Source: an uncultured Eubacteriales bacterium (GTDB lineage: Bacteria; Bacillota; Clostridia; Oscillospirales; Oscillospiraceae). Taken from it: 6,060 bases of DNA. The stretch spans positions 1-6,060 of the forward strand of contig CAJKSU010000173.1 in NCBI GenBank assembly GCA_905202605.1. Direction: 5' to 3'. The position numbers and the translations under genes are program-made. Shown piece after piece: positions 1 through 5,670 of the stretch (positions are counted from its first letter, which is position 1; each line of letters starts with the position of its first letter). The notes below the pieces were generated by a model. The model made no database searches. It was not told where the DNA came from and was given only the letters and a program-made list of their open reading frames with translations.

Positions 1-362
1 CCGCCCAGCAGGCAGTCAGCCTTGCCCATCTTTACCAGCATGGTGCCGAAGTAGTTGCCCTTGAGCAGGTTGGCCTTGCACTGCTCGGGGGTCATCTTGC
101 CCTTACGCAGCTCAACCATCTTTGCAACCATTGCATCCATCTCGGTATAGGTCTCGGGATCAATGATCTCTACGCCCTCGATATCAAAGCCGCCTTTCTT
201 GGCAGCAGCCTCAACCTCGGCCACGTTGCCAACCAGAACGACCTTCATGATGCCCTCTGCCTTAATGCGGGCAGTGGCTTCCAGAATACGAGCGTCGGGG
301 CCCTCGGTGAAGACGATGGTCTTGGGATCCTTCTTCAGCTTTTCAACCAGAGTATCAAACAT
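1..362 (-). CDS. pta: Phosphate acetyltransferase (phosphotransacetylase), N-terminal part, runs off the left edge
   Basis: Pta interconverts acetyl-CoA plus phosphate and acetyl phosphate plus CoA in the cytoplasm. With acetate kinase it makes ATP and acetate in fermenting bacteria. About 120 codons are visible. The protein begins MFDTLVEKLKKDPKTIVFTE, followed by GPDARILEA and KVVLVGN, which is the typical start of the PTA/PTB acyltransferase family, and continues to ADCLLGG at the edge. The family is usually about 330 residues, so roughly the first third is present and the catalytic C-terminal half lies outside. The ATG at 362-360 is supported by GGAGGT at 376-371, eight bases upstream. 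A strong promoter lies at 454-426, so it is probably transcribed independently of the upstream membrane-protein gene. Whether acetate kinase follows cannot be seen. The identification rests on recognising the N-terminal sequence and is fairly secure; a phosphate butyryltransferase is a less likely alternative. Confidence 0.88.
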   Translation of the reverse strand, partial: MFDTLVEKLKKDPKTIVFTEGPDARILEATARIKAEGIMKVVLVGNVAEVEAAAKKGGFDIEGVEIIDPETYTEMDAMVAKMVELRKGKMTPEQCKANLLKGNYFGTMLVKMGKADCLLG

Positions 363-396
363 AGTTAATTACCTCCGTAAAAATAATTTTGGATAA

Positions 397-423
397 CGGA
401 TGGCAGACGGAATCTGTCATCCG
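397..423 (-). promoter_or_regulatory. Inverted repeat over the predicted pta transcription start (operator or 5' hairpin)
   Basis: An 11-base arm at 397-407 is repeated in inverse at 413-423 with a single mismatch and a 5-base centre. In the pta transcript the arms would pair except for one A-C mismatch. The repeat lies from just inside the -10 element's downstream edge across the predicted start point. It could be a repressor operator or a stabilising hairpin at the mRNA 5' end. It is not followed by a T-run, so it does not look like a terminator. Confidence 0.5.
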
Positions 424-425
424 AT

Positions 426-454
426 ATTATACAACATTCCCCTGGGTATCTCAA
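426..454 (-). promoter_or_regulatory. Sigma-A type promoter of pta
   Basis: Reading the minus strand, TTGAGA (454-449) is followed after exactly 17 bases by a perfect TATAAT (431-426). This is five of six and six of six matches to the housekeeping consensus. The predicted start point is about 421-419, giving a leader of roughly 58 bases before the pta ATG. The -35 element begins 28 bases beyond the stop codon of the upstream AI-2E gene. Such a strong promoter suits an abundant fermentation enzyme. Confidence 0.75.
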
Positions 455-482
455 CAGAAAAATCAGAGAGAACCCGAAAAAT

Positions 483-1874
483 TCAGGACTTGTCTGCGGA
501 ATCGCTGTCCTCTGGTGGAGTCTCCTCTGCGGTTTCCGCCGGTGCGGCGTCCTGCTGCCGGGCAAGAAAACGCTGATGCTTCCGCTGAGCGCGCTTTTTC
601 TGCCGCTTGGAGGTGGGATTCCACTTCTGGTAGTCCTTTCTGGGGGGATAATTCCAGTTGGTGTAGTCGCCGGTGACGGTGGACAGCTCCCGCTTTTTCA
701 GCAGGAAATTGACTACCTCGGAGACGATTTTATAGATCACTGCGAACAGCGGAACGGCGATGACCATGCCCAGAATGCCGAAGAGACTGCCGAATACCAG
801 CAGGGAAACCACGACCCAGATGCTGTCGAGACCGGTGGCATCGCCCAGAATGGCAGGGCCGATGATATTACCGTCCAGCTGCTGGAGGACGATGATAAAG
901 ATCACGAAATACAGGCACTCCATGGGATCGATCACCAGCAGCAGCAGCGCCGAGGGGATCGCGCCCAGATAGGGGCCGAAGAACGGGATGATATTGGTAA
1001 CGCCCACGATGATGGAGATCAGCATGGTATAGGGCATATCGAGAATGCGCAGCCCAAAGAAGCACAGGATGCCGATGATCAGCGAATCAATAATCTTGCC
1101 GCCAATGAAGCCGCCGAATACCCGGTTGGCAAAGGTGCAGACATTGCACACATAGCCGCCCTTTTTCTGCCCCAGCACCGCATAGCAGAGCTTTTTGGCC
1201 TGCGCCAGGAATTTTTCCTTTCCGGAGAGCAGATAGATGGAGATGATCACGCCGATGATGAGATTCAGCATGGATTTTGCGATATTTACCACGCCTGTGG
1301 TGAGGCTTGCCAGAAGGGTCTGCACCTTGGGCAGCACTGTATCGGTGAGGAAGCTCTGGAGATAGGTGTAAACCTGATCCATGATCTCCTGAGTTACGTC
1401 CTCAGCAATGCTGCCGTTGATGAACTCCTTCACCCATTTGCTCAGGGTATTATAGTAGGAGGGAAAGTTTCCGATGATGGTGGTGATGCTGTCCAGCAGT
1501 TGGGGCAGCACCATGGCAATCAGCGCCCAGACCACCAGCGCCGCAAGGAGCAGTGAGACCAGAATCCCCAGCCCCTTTGCCATCCCGGCGGCCTTTTTGT
1601 CTGGCAGCACTTTCTTGAGCTGCGGCTCCAGCAGCTTCCGTACACGATCCTCAATAGGGTGCAGCAGATAAGCGATGCCAAGCCCATAGAGTACTGGGGA
1701 AAGGGTGCTGAGAAAGGCTTTGACATAAGCGAAAAATGCCGGCATTTTGGTGATAAACTGCGCGGCGATGATGCAGGCGACAATGACAATAAACGCAGTC
1801 AGTCCCCATCGAAAATATATATTTTCCCGATGAATTTCAAAAAATCCGTCTTTTTTCTCCTGATGATCGTCCAT
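483..1874 (-). CDS. AI-2E family transporter (PerM/YdiK-type polytopic membrane protein)
   Basis: This is a 463-residue integral membrane protein of the AI-2E/UPF0118 family. The family is named for autoinducer-2 export, but members also include ion and proton antiporters, so the substrate is unknown. Hydrophobic segments lie near residues 23-41, 55-72, 102-124, 203-217, 261-279, 283-315, 320-333 and 352-381. A long, presumably external, region at about 125-200 is typical. Family signatures are NIIPFFGPYLG (294-304) and QQLDGNIIGP (331-340). The C-terminus is odd: a very basic stretch (423-439, rich in K and R) is followed by an acidic Ala/Glu/Pro-rich tail (442-461). The start at 1874 was chosen because GGGAGGA (1887-1881) sits six bases upstream. 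The longer 476-residue reading would begin upstream of the predicted transcription start. It is preceded by its own extended -10 promoter. No clear terminator separates it from the pta promoter. Confidence 0.87.
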   Translation of the reverse strand: MDDHQEKKDGFFEIHRENIYFRWGLTAFIVIVACIIAAQFITKMPAFFAYVKAFLSTLSPVLYGLGIAYLLHPIEDRVRKLLEPQLKKVLPDKKAAGMAKGLGILVSLLLAALVVWALIAMVLPQLLDSITTIIGNFPSYYNTLSKWVKEFINGSIAEDVTQEIMDQVYTYLQSFLTDTVLPKVQTLLASLTTGVVNIAKSMLNLIIGVIISIYLLSGKEKFLAQAKKLCYAVLGQKKGGYVCNVCTFANRVFGGFIGGKIIDSLIIGILCFFGLRILDMPYTMLISIIVGVTNIIPFFGPYLGAIPSALLLLVIDPMECLYFVIFIIVLQQLDGNIIGPAILGDATGLDSIWVVVSLLVFGSLFGILGMVIAVPLFAVIYKIVSEVVNFLLKKRELSTVTGDYTNWNYPPRKDYQKWNPTSKRQKKRAQRKHQRFLARQQDAAPAETAEETPPEDSDSADKS

Positions 1875-1903
1875 GCCGGTTCCTCCCATTGTTATGTACC
1901 AAC

Positions 1904-1912
1904 AGTATAGCA
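1904..1912 (-). promoter_or_regulatory. Extended -10 promoter of the AI-2E gene
   Basis: On the minus strand TGC directly precedes TATACT (1909-1904), forming an extended -10 element (TGnTATACT). No good -35 hexamer is seen at the proper distance (GTGCAT at 1932-1927 with 17 bases), which extended -10 promoters tolerate. The start point would be near 1898, leaving a leader of about 24 bases that includes the ribosome binding site of the start at 1874. Confidence 0.5.
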
Positions 1913-1932
1913 TATCTCACGAGAAAATGCAC

Positions 1933-2086
1933 GGCTTCCCGACGGCTTTTCCGAAAAATGCCCGGCAGATTCGCCACCGATTGGGACGAGTCGGCAGAAC
2001 GTCTCGGGTGGAGTGAAACGCCCTCTGGATGAAACGGCTCGCAGGAGGATTTTCTGATGATCCGGAGCGCTGGACAGCCATGATTA
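1933..2086. other. Intergenic spacer between the AI-2E promoter and the galE hairpin
   Basis: No convincing gene is seen in about 150 bases. Short open frames exist on both strands but none resembles a known protein. The one signal is on the plus strand: AGGAGG (2043-2048), eight bases, then an ATG (2057) opening an 8-codon frame that stops at 2083, three bases before the hairpin at 2087. No plus-strand gene follows, so this is probably chance. Confidence 0.5.
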
Positions 2087-2112
2087 CAGCCCCGTCCATT
2101 TGGACGGGGCTG
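2087..2112 (-). terminator. Strong hairpin after galE, probable terminator without a U-tract
   Basis: CAGCCCCGTCCA (2087-2098) and its exact reverse complement (2101-2112) form a GC-rich stem of 11-12 bp with a tiny loop. It begins 16 bases past the galE stop codon. The minus-strand sequence after the stem reads TAATCATGG, so there is no proper U-run. It may act as a poor intrinsic terminator, a Rho-dependent site or an mRNA 3'-end stabiliser. The plus-strand flank is likewise only moderately T-rich. Confidence 0.6.
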
Positions 2113-2128
2113 CGATTATTCTGTCTAC

Positions 2129-3145
2129 TTAATCATCGTACCCATTGGGGTTGTTCTTCTGCCAGTTCCATGAGTGAGCGCACATGTCATCCAGCGTATA
2201 TTTTGCCTTCCAGCCCAGCAGCCGCTTTGCCTTTTCGGCGCTGGCGTAGCAGGTAGCGATGTCACCGGGGCGGCGGGCGGTGATTTCCAGCGGGATTTTC
2301 AGCCCGCTGGCCTTTTCAAAGGCGTGGACAACATCCAGTACGCTGCTGCCCTTGCCGGTGCCAAGGTTGATCGGCTCTGCGCCGGTGTGATGCAGAGCGT
2401 AATCCACGGCTTTGACATGGCCCAGTGCCAGATCCACCACATGGAGATAATCCCGGACGCCGGTGCCGTCGGGGGTGGGATAGTCGTTTCCGTAGACAGA
2501 AAGATGATCTCGCTGCCCAATGGCAACCTGAGTGATATAGGGCATCAGATTGTTGGGAATGCCGTTGGGGGCTTCGCCGATCAGACCGGAAGGATGCGCG
2601 CCGATGGGGTTAAAGTACCGGAGCAGCACAGCCGAGAGCTTTTCGTCTGCCTTGCAGGCATCAGTGAGGATCTGTTCGATCATCAGCTTGGTGGTGCCAT
2701 AGGGGTTGGTGGCGGCGCCGGTGGGCATATCCTCGGTAAAGGGTGCCTTGTTGTTTTCACCGTAGACTGTTGCCGAGGAGGAGAACACCATGGCCTTGCA
2801 GCCAAACTGCTCCATGACCTCCAGTGTGGTCAGGGCGGTATCCAGATTGTTTCGATAGTATTTCAGGGGGAGACGGGTGCTTTCGGGGACGCACTTAAAG
2901 CCTGCGAAATGAATGACTGCGTCAATTTGATTCTCCTGAAACAGCCGGGTCATTGCGCTCTTGTCGGCGGCATCGATCTGATAGAAGCTCGGACGCTGTC
3001 CGGAAATGGTTTCGATGCGGTCAATGACCTTGGGACTGGCGTTGGAGAGGTCATCGGCAATGATGACGTCATATCCGGCGTGGAGCAGCTCCACTGCCGT
3101 GTGGGAACCGATAAAACCGGCTCCGCCTGTGAGCAGAACAGACAT
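2129..3145 (-). CDS. galE: UDP-glucose 4-epimerase
   Basis: GalE interconverts UDP-glucose and UDP-galactose using tightly bound NAD, linking galactose use (Leloir pathway) with supply of UDP-galactose for cell-surface sugars. The 338-residue product is exactly the length of the E. coli enzyme. It has the NAD-binding TGGAGFIG (residues 6-13) and the short-chain dehydrogenase catalytic set: Ser124 in FSSSATVYG, then Tyr149 and Lys153 in NPYGTTK. These numbers coincide with those of E. coli GalE. Also seen are RYFNPIGAHPSG, GIPNNLMPY and DGTGVRDYLHV, all typical of the subfamily. A small variation is Pro87 in KCVPES where Gly is usual. The start at 3145 is supported by AAGGAAG (3160-3154), eight bases upstream; the 356-residue longer reading is not. 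No other galactose gene is adjacent, so a cell-surface polysaccharide role is as likely as galactose catabolism. Confidence 0.95.
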   Translation of the reverse strand: MSVLLTGGAGFIGSHTAVELLHAGYDVIIADDLSNASPKVIDRIETISGQRPSFYQIDAADKSAMTRLFQENQIDAVIHFAGFKCVPESTRLPLKYYRNNLDTALTTLEVMEQFGCKAMVFSSSATVYGENNKAPFTEDMPTGAATNPYGTTKLMIEQILTDACKADEKLSAVLLRYFNPIGAHPSGLIGEAPNGIPNNLMPYITQVAIGQRDHLSVYGNDYPTPDGTGVRDYLHVVDLALGHVKAVDYALHHTGAEPINLGTGKGSSVLDVVHAFEKASGLKIPLEITARRPGDIATCYASAEKAKRLLGWKAKYTLDDMCAHSWNWQKNNPNGYDD

Positions 3146-3171
3146 GGAACACTCTTCCTTTCCAATCGTAG

Positions 3172-3216
3172 AATATAAGACTACACCACTATACCACACT
3201 CAATTGGGAAAAGATA
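3172..3216 (-). promoter_or_regulatory. Possible galE promoter region
   Basis: Two imperfect candidates are present on the minus strand. TATAGT (3193-3188) is a good -10, but the hexamer 17 bases upstream is only TATCTT. Alternatively TTGAGT (3203-3198) is a fair -35, but it is 20 bases from TATATT (3177-3172), which is too far for normal spacing. One of these probably drives galE. No clear plus-strand promoter for the divergent gene at 3263 was found. Confidence 0.3.
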
Positions 3217-3262
3217 GTACGCTTTGCTTCTTTTTGGGGTGGTGTGGAATGGAGGGATGGGT

Positions 3263-3643
3263 ATGAATCTATGGACATGGCGCCGGGGAGCGCGCCGGGT
3301 GCTGATATTGGACACCGGAGGAAGCCGCCCGGAGACGCAGACTCAGGAACTGTTTTTATGCCGGAGCCTGACCCTTCCGGCGGATCGTCTGCTGCTGGGG
3401 CCGGTGGCATGTACGCCGGTGCCGCAGTTTATCCGGCTGGATCATGAGGGGGTTCGGATCCCGGCGGACGGTTCGGACGCCGAGGTGTTCAGTGCTTTTT
3501 TGTATGCGGCGGGGTATGGTGCGTTTACCAGCGTCAGCGACGGCCTTCGGCAGTTTCAGCCCCAGCCGGAGGAAATTCAGCAATGGCAGGGCGCACGGCA
3601 GCCGGATGACAGCGCACAGCGCAGGCTGCTCAGCTTGGATTAG
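3263..3643 (+). CDS. Hypothetical protein of 126 residues, not recognised
   Basis: I do not recognise this protein. The start at 3263 is supported by GGAGGG (3251-3256), six bases upstream. An in-frame ATG at 3257 abuts that site and is less likely. The product starts MNLWTWRRGARRVLILDTGG and is probably cytoplasmic: there is no signal peptide or membrane segment, and no metal- or nucleotide-binding motif is evident. The middle (about 40-95) alternates short hydrophobic stretches with Pro/Gly turns. The last 35 residues are Gln-rich (eight Gln) and look flexible. Codon use is GC-rich at third positions, like the neighbours, which favours a real gene. It diverges from galE and its TAG overlaps the TAA of the convergent HPr-like gene. 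It may be a lineage-restricted gene; a spurious frame remains possible, though the ribosome binding site argues against that. Confidence 0.6.
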   Translation: MNLWTWRRGARRVLILDTGGSRPETQTQELFLCRSLTLPADRLLLGPVACTPVPQFIRLDHEGVRIPADGSDAEVFSAFLYAAGYGAFTSVSDGLRQFQPQPEEIQQWQGARQPDDSAQRRLLSLD

Positions 3644-3891
3644 TCCTCCTTGGACGGCTGGGTGATCAGACCCTGTACACTGCTGCGGAAGGCTTCGCCG
3701 TCCTCGCCGGTGCCGTATACGCGAACCAGCATGGGGGCGTCCTGACTCAGGCTGAACAGCCCCAGAATGCTTTTTGCGTCCACGGTATAGCGCCCGGACA
3801 CCACGTCAATATCCACCGGAGTCATGCTGGCGGCAGTGACGAACGCTCTGACGTCGTTGACGGAGTGCAGGGCAACATAAAATTCTGTCAT
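3640..3891 (-). CDS. HPr-like protein lacking the phosphorylated histidine
   Basis: This 83-residue protein has the HPr fold signature but not the phosphocarrier site. DIDVVSGRYTVDAKSILGLF (27-46) matches the HPr region around regulatory Ser46; here the serine is Ser41 in AKSILG. The N-terminal segment that in HPr carries the His15 motif (HARPA) reads HSVNDVRAFV (9-18). No histidine aligns with His15; Asp13 or Ser10 falls there depending on a three-residue gap. It therefore cannot pass phosphate in the sugar phosphotransferase system in the usual way. By analogy with Bacillus Crh, also an HPr homologue without His15, it might be regulated at the serine and act in carbon control; this is inference. 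Many clostridial HPr-family paralogues look like this. The start at 3891 is fixed by AGGAGG (3905-3900), eight bases upstream. The stop overlaps that of the convergent gene. Confidence 0.82.
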   Translation of the reverse strand: MTEFYVALHSVNDVRAFVTAASMTPVDIDVVSGRYTVDAKSILGLFSLSQDAPMLVRVYGTGEDGEAFRSSVQGLITQPSKED

Positions 3892-3978
3892 AATAAGAAC
3901 CTCCTGAACTTGGGTATGTACTTCTATCCGATTATTCGATATAATAGGCAGGAAGCAGGCGAAGCCGAGGTGGGCCGT

Positions 3979-3997
3979 GGCCTGCAATTGCAAGGCC
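3979..3997. promoter_or_regulatory. Imperfect palindrome in the HPr-like/mtaB divergent region
   Basis: A perfect 10-base palindrome TGCAATTGCA (3983-3992) is flanked on both sides by GGCC (3979-3982 and 3994-3997), with one extra A at 3993. On the minus strand a possible promoter, TTGCAT (4025-4020), 16 bases, TATACT (4003-3998), would start transcription at about 3991, inside the palindrome. A repressor could thus bind here and control the HPr-like gene. No good mtaB promoter was identified. The remaining divergent sequence (3892-4037) shows nothing else. Confidence 0.35.
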
Positions 3998-4037
3998 AGT
4001 ATACCACAAAAATAACGATATGCAAAGGTGATTTACC

Positions 4038-5330
4038 GTGAAGTTTGCCATCTACACCTTGGGCTGCAAGGTAAACCAATATGAATCTCAGGCGCTGGAA
4101 AAGGACTTTATTGCCCGCGGCTATGAGCCGGGACGGTTCGATGAGCCGTGCGATTTTTACGTTGTTAACACCTGTACGGTGACGGCGGTCAGCGACAAGA
4201 AGTCCCGCAATGCCCTGCGCCGTGCCAGAAAGTTGAATCCGGAGGCCGTGATCGGCGTCTGCGGCTGCTATGCTCAGGTGCATCCGGAGGATATGGAAAA
4301 GCTGGAGGTGGATGTGGTAGGCGGTACCGGGGACCGCAATGCGTTTATTGACCGGCTGGAGCAGTTCCGGCAGGATCACCGCCACTCCGTATCGGTGGAT
4401 AACGCTTTCCGCCGGAAGGGCTTTGAGGTGCTGGAGCCGGGCGGACTGGGTGAGCGCACCAGAGCCATGTTGAAGGTGGAGGACGGCTGTGTCAATTTCT
4501 GCACCTATTGCATCATTCCCTATGCAAGGGGGGCGATTCGCTCTCTGCCGCTGGATACGGCGGTGCGTCAGGTGCAGGAGTTGCGGGCACAGGGCTATCG
4601 AGAGGTGGTGGTCACGGGCATTGAGATTTCCTCATGGGGAATGGATCTCAAAAACGGGCAGAAGCCGCAGGATCTGATCTATGCCATTTGTCAGGCGGTG
4701 CCGGATATGCGGGTGCGTCTTGGCTCTTTAGAACCGAGAACCGTGGATGAGGATTTTTGCCGGACGCTCAAGGACTGCAAAAATCTATGCCCTCAATTCC
4801 ACCTTTCCCTGCAAAGCGGCTGTGACGCTACCCTGCAGCGGATGCATCGGAAGTACTCCACCGAGCGGTATCTGGAAAGCTGCCGCCTGCTGCGGGAGAG
4901 CTTCCCAGACTGCGCCATTACTACGGATCTCATTGTGGGCTTCCCGCAGGAGACGGAGGAGGAATTTGCCGAAACGCTGGAATTCCTGAACAAGGCGCAG
5001 TTTGCCGCCATGCATATTTTCCCCTATTCCCGGCGCACGGGAACCCCTGCGGCGGATATGCCCGGTCAGATTCCGCAGGCGGAGAAGGAGCAGCGGGCAT
5101 CACGGGCATCGGCGGTGGAAAAAGCTCTGCGGGAAAACTATCAGAAGGGATTTGTGGGGAAAACGCTTCCGGTGCTGTTTGAACAGAAGGACGCTTATGG
5201 GCGTTGGACAGGACATACCACCAACTATATTCTGGTGGCAGTGGAATCGGAGCGGAATCTCCACAATCAGATTCTGGACATCGCCATCACTGAATGGGAA
5301 CCCTATGGACTGCTGGGCAATGTGAAATGA
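4038..5330 (+). CDS. mtaB: tRNA t6A37 C2-methylthiotransferase (MtaB), radical SAM enzyme
   Basis: MtaB (YqeV in B. subtilis) adds a methylthio group to C2 of N6-threonylcarbamoyladenosine at position 37 of tRNAs reading ANN codons, using two iron-sulfur clusters and S-adenosylmethionine. The 430-residue product has the usual three-domain layout. The N-terminal MTTase domain has TLGCKVNQYES (7-17), with the subfamily-typical KVNQ, and cluster cysteines Cys10, Cys46 (NTCTV) and Cys77 (CGCYAQ). The radical SAM domain carries CVNFCTYC with Cys151, Cys155 and Cys158 (CxxxCxxC), followed by IIPYARG. Further motifs are SLQSGCD and TDLIVGFPQE, and a C-terminal TRAM-like RNA-binding domain spans about 372-430. 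These separate it from MiaB and RimO. The start is GTG at 4038, with AAGGTG (4025-4030) seven bases upstream. It converges on the tcdA remnant, whose product would act on the same nucleoside. Confidence 0.94.
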   Translation: MKFAIYTLGCKVNQYESQALEKDFIARGYEPGRFDEPCDFYVVNTCTVTAVSDKKSRNALRRARKLNPEAVIGVCGCYAQVHPEDMEKLEVDVVGGTGDRNAFIDRLEQFRQDHRHSVSVDNAFRRKGFEVLEPGGLGERTRAMLKVEDGCVNFCTYCIIPYARGAIRSLPLDTAVRQVQELRAQGYREVVVTGIEISSWGMDLKNGQKPQDLIYAICQAVPDMRVRLGSLEPRTVDEDFCRTLKDCKNLCPQFHLSLQSGCDATLQRMHRKYSTERYLESCRLLRESFPDCAITTDLIVGFPQETEEEFAETLEFLNKAQFAAMHIFPYSRRTGTPAADMPGQIPQAEKEQRASRASAVEKALRENYQKGFVGKTLPVLFEQKDAYGRWTGHTTNYILVAVESERNLHNQILDIAITEWEPYGLLGNVK

Positions 5331-5354
5331 AACAAAATAAGCACCGGAAACATG

Positions 5355-5663
5355 TCACTTTGGCTCAGGAGGAGCGTCCTGCATCTCCGCGGAGACGGGG
5401 ATCCCGGCAGTCAGATCCCGAATCACCTCGCCGGCGATGATCAGTCCGGCGACGGAGGGGACAAAGGCATTGCTTCCGGGAATGTCCCGGCGATCGGTAC
5501 ATTTATGCTGGGTGCCGGACGGGCAGATGCAGTGGCTCCGGCAGCTGATGGACATGTCCTCCAGCGGGCGGATGGGCGGCTCCTGAGAATAGACCACCTT
5601 GAGGTGCTTCACGCCCCGCTTCCGAAGCTCCCGGCGCATGATCCGCGCCAGCGGGCAGACCTT
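5355..5663 (-). pseudogene. tcdA: tRNA threonylcarbamoyladenosine dehydratase, C-terminal fragment only
   Basis: TcdA (CsdL) is an E1-like ATP-dependent enzyme that cyclises t6A37 of tRNA to ct6A. Only its C-terminal part, about 100 residues, is here. It runs from KVCPLARIMRRELRKRG through KHLKVVYSQEPPIRPLE, a cysteine cluster (SCRSHCICP, then Cys in HKCTDRRDIPG) and FVPSVAGLIIAGEVIRDL to the stop at 5357-5355. These are typical of the Bacillota form. The ATP-binding ThiF/MoeB Rossmann domain, about 150 residues that should lie upstream toward higher coordinates, is absent. The frame stays open to 5777, but its first 38 residues (SSPTVAS and before) do not resemble the family and are antisense to another coding region. 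The fragment cannot be an active adenylating enzyme. The stop is 24 bases from the mtaB stop with no hairpin between. It may be a true pseudogene, or half of an intact gene cut by a misassembly. Confidence 0.82.
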
Positions 5664-5670
5664 TGAGGCC
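5650..5670. other. Junction joining two 5'-truncated genes back to back
   Basis: Left of about 5663 the minus strand encodes recognisable TcdA. Right of about 5656-5668 the minus-strand frame loses that similarity and the plus strand becomes the sensible coding strand. Neither gene keeps its 5' end. Deletion of the shared 5' regions of two divergent genes, an inversion breakpoint, or a chimeric assembly would each give this pattern. No insertion sequence or obvious long repeat lies at the join. Confidence 0.7.

Noticed and set aside
576..1556. Long plus-strand open frame of 326 codons
   Set aside because: It lies entirely antisense to the AI-2E gene, and its product is an unnatural His/Asp/Gln-rich sequence typical of a shadow of GC-rich codons.
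1875..1913. Upstream starts for the AI-2E protein at 1913 and 1889
   Set aside because: The 1913 start lies upstream of the predicted transcription start, and the 1889 ATG overlaps the ribosome binding site that serves the start at 1874.
1917..2099. Minus-strand 60-codon frame after galE
   Set aside because: It begins inside the hairpin, has no ribosome binding site and resembles nothing known.
2174..3178. Long plus-strand open frame of 334 codons
   Set aside because: It is antisense to galE, which has all catalytic motifs. The shadow product resembles no protein family.
3146..3199. Longer galE reading starting at 3199
   Set aside because: The added 18 residues precede the NAD-binding strand that normally begins GalE, and AAGGAAG is correctly spaced for the start at 3145.
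3924..4385. Minus-strand open frame of 153 codons
   Set aside because: It overlaps the mtaB N-terminus, including cluster cysteines, on the opposite strand, and no ribosome binding site or family match was seen.
5370..5385. Short inverted repeat CAGGA/TCCTG as a terminator for mtaB
   Set aside because: A five-base stem without a T-run, inside the tcdA coding region.
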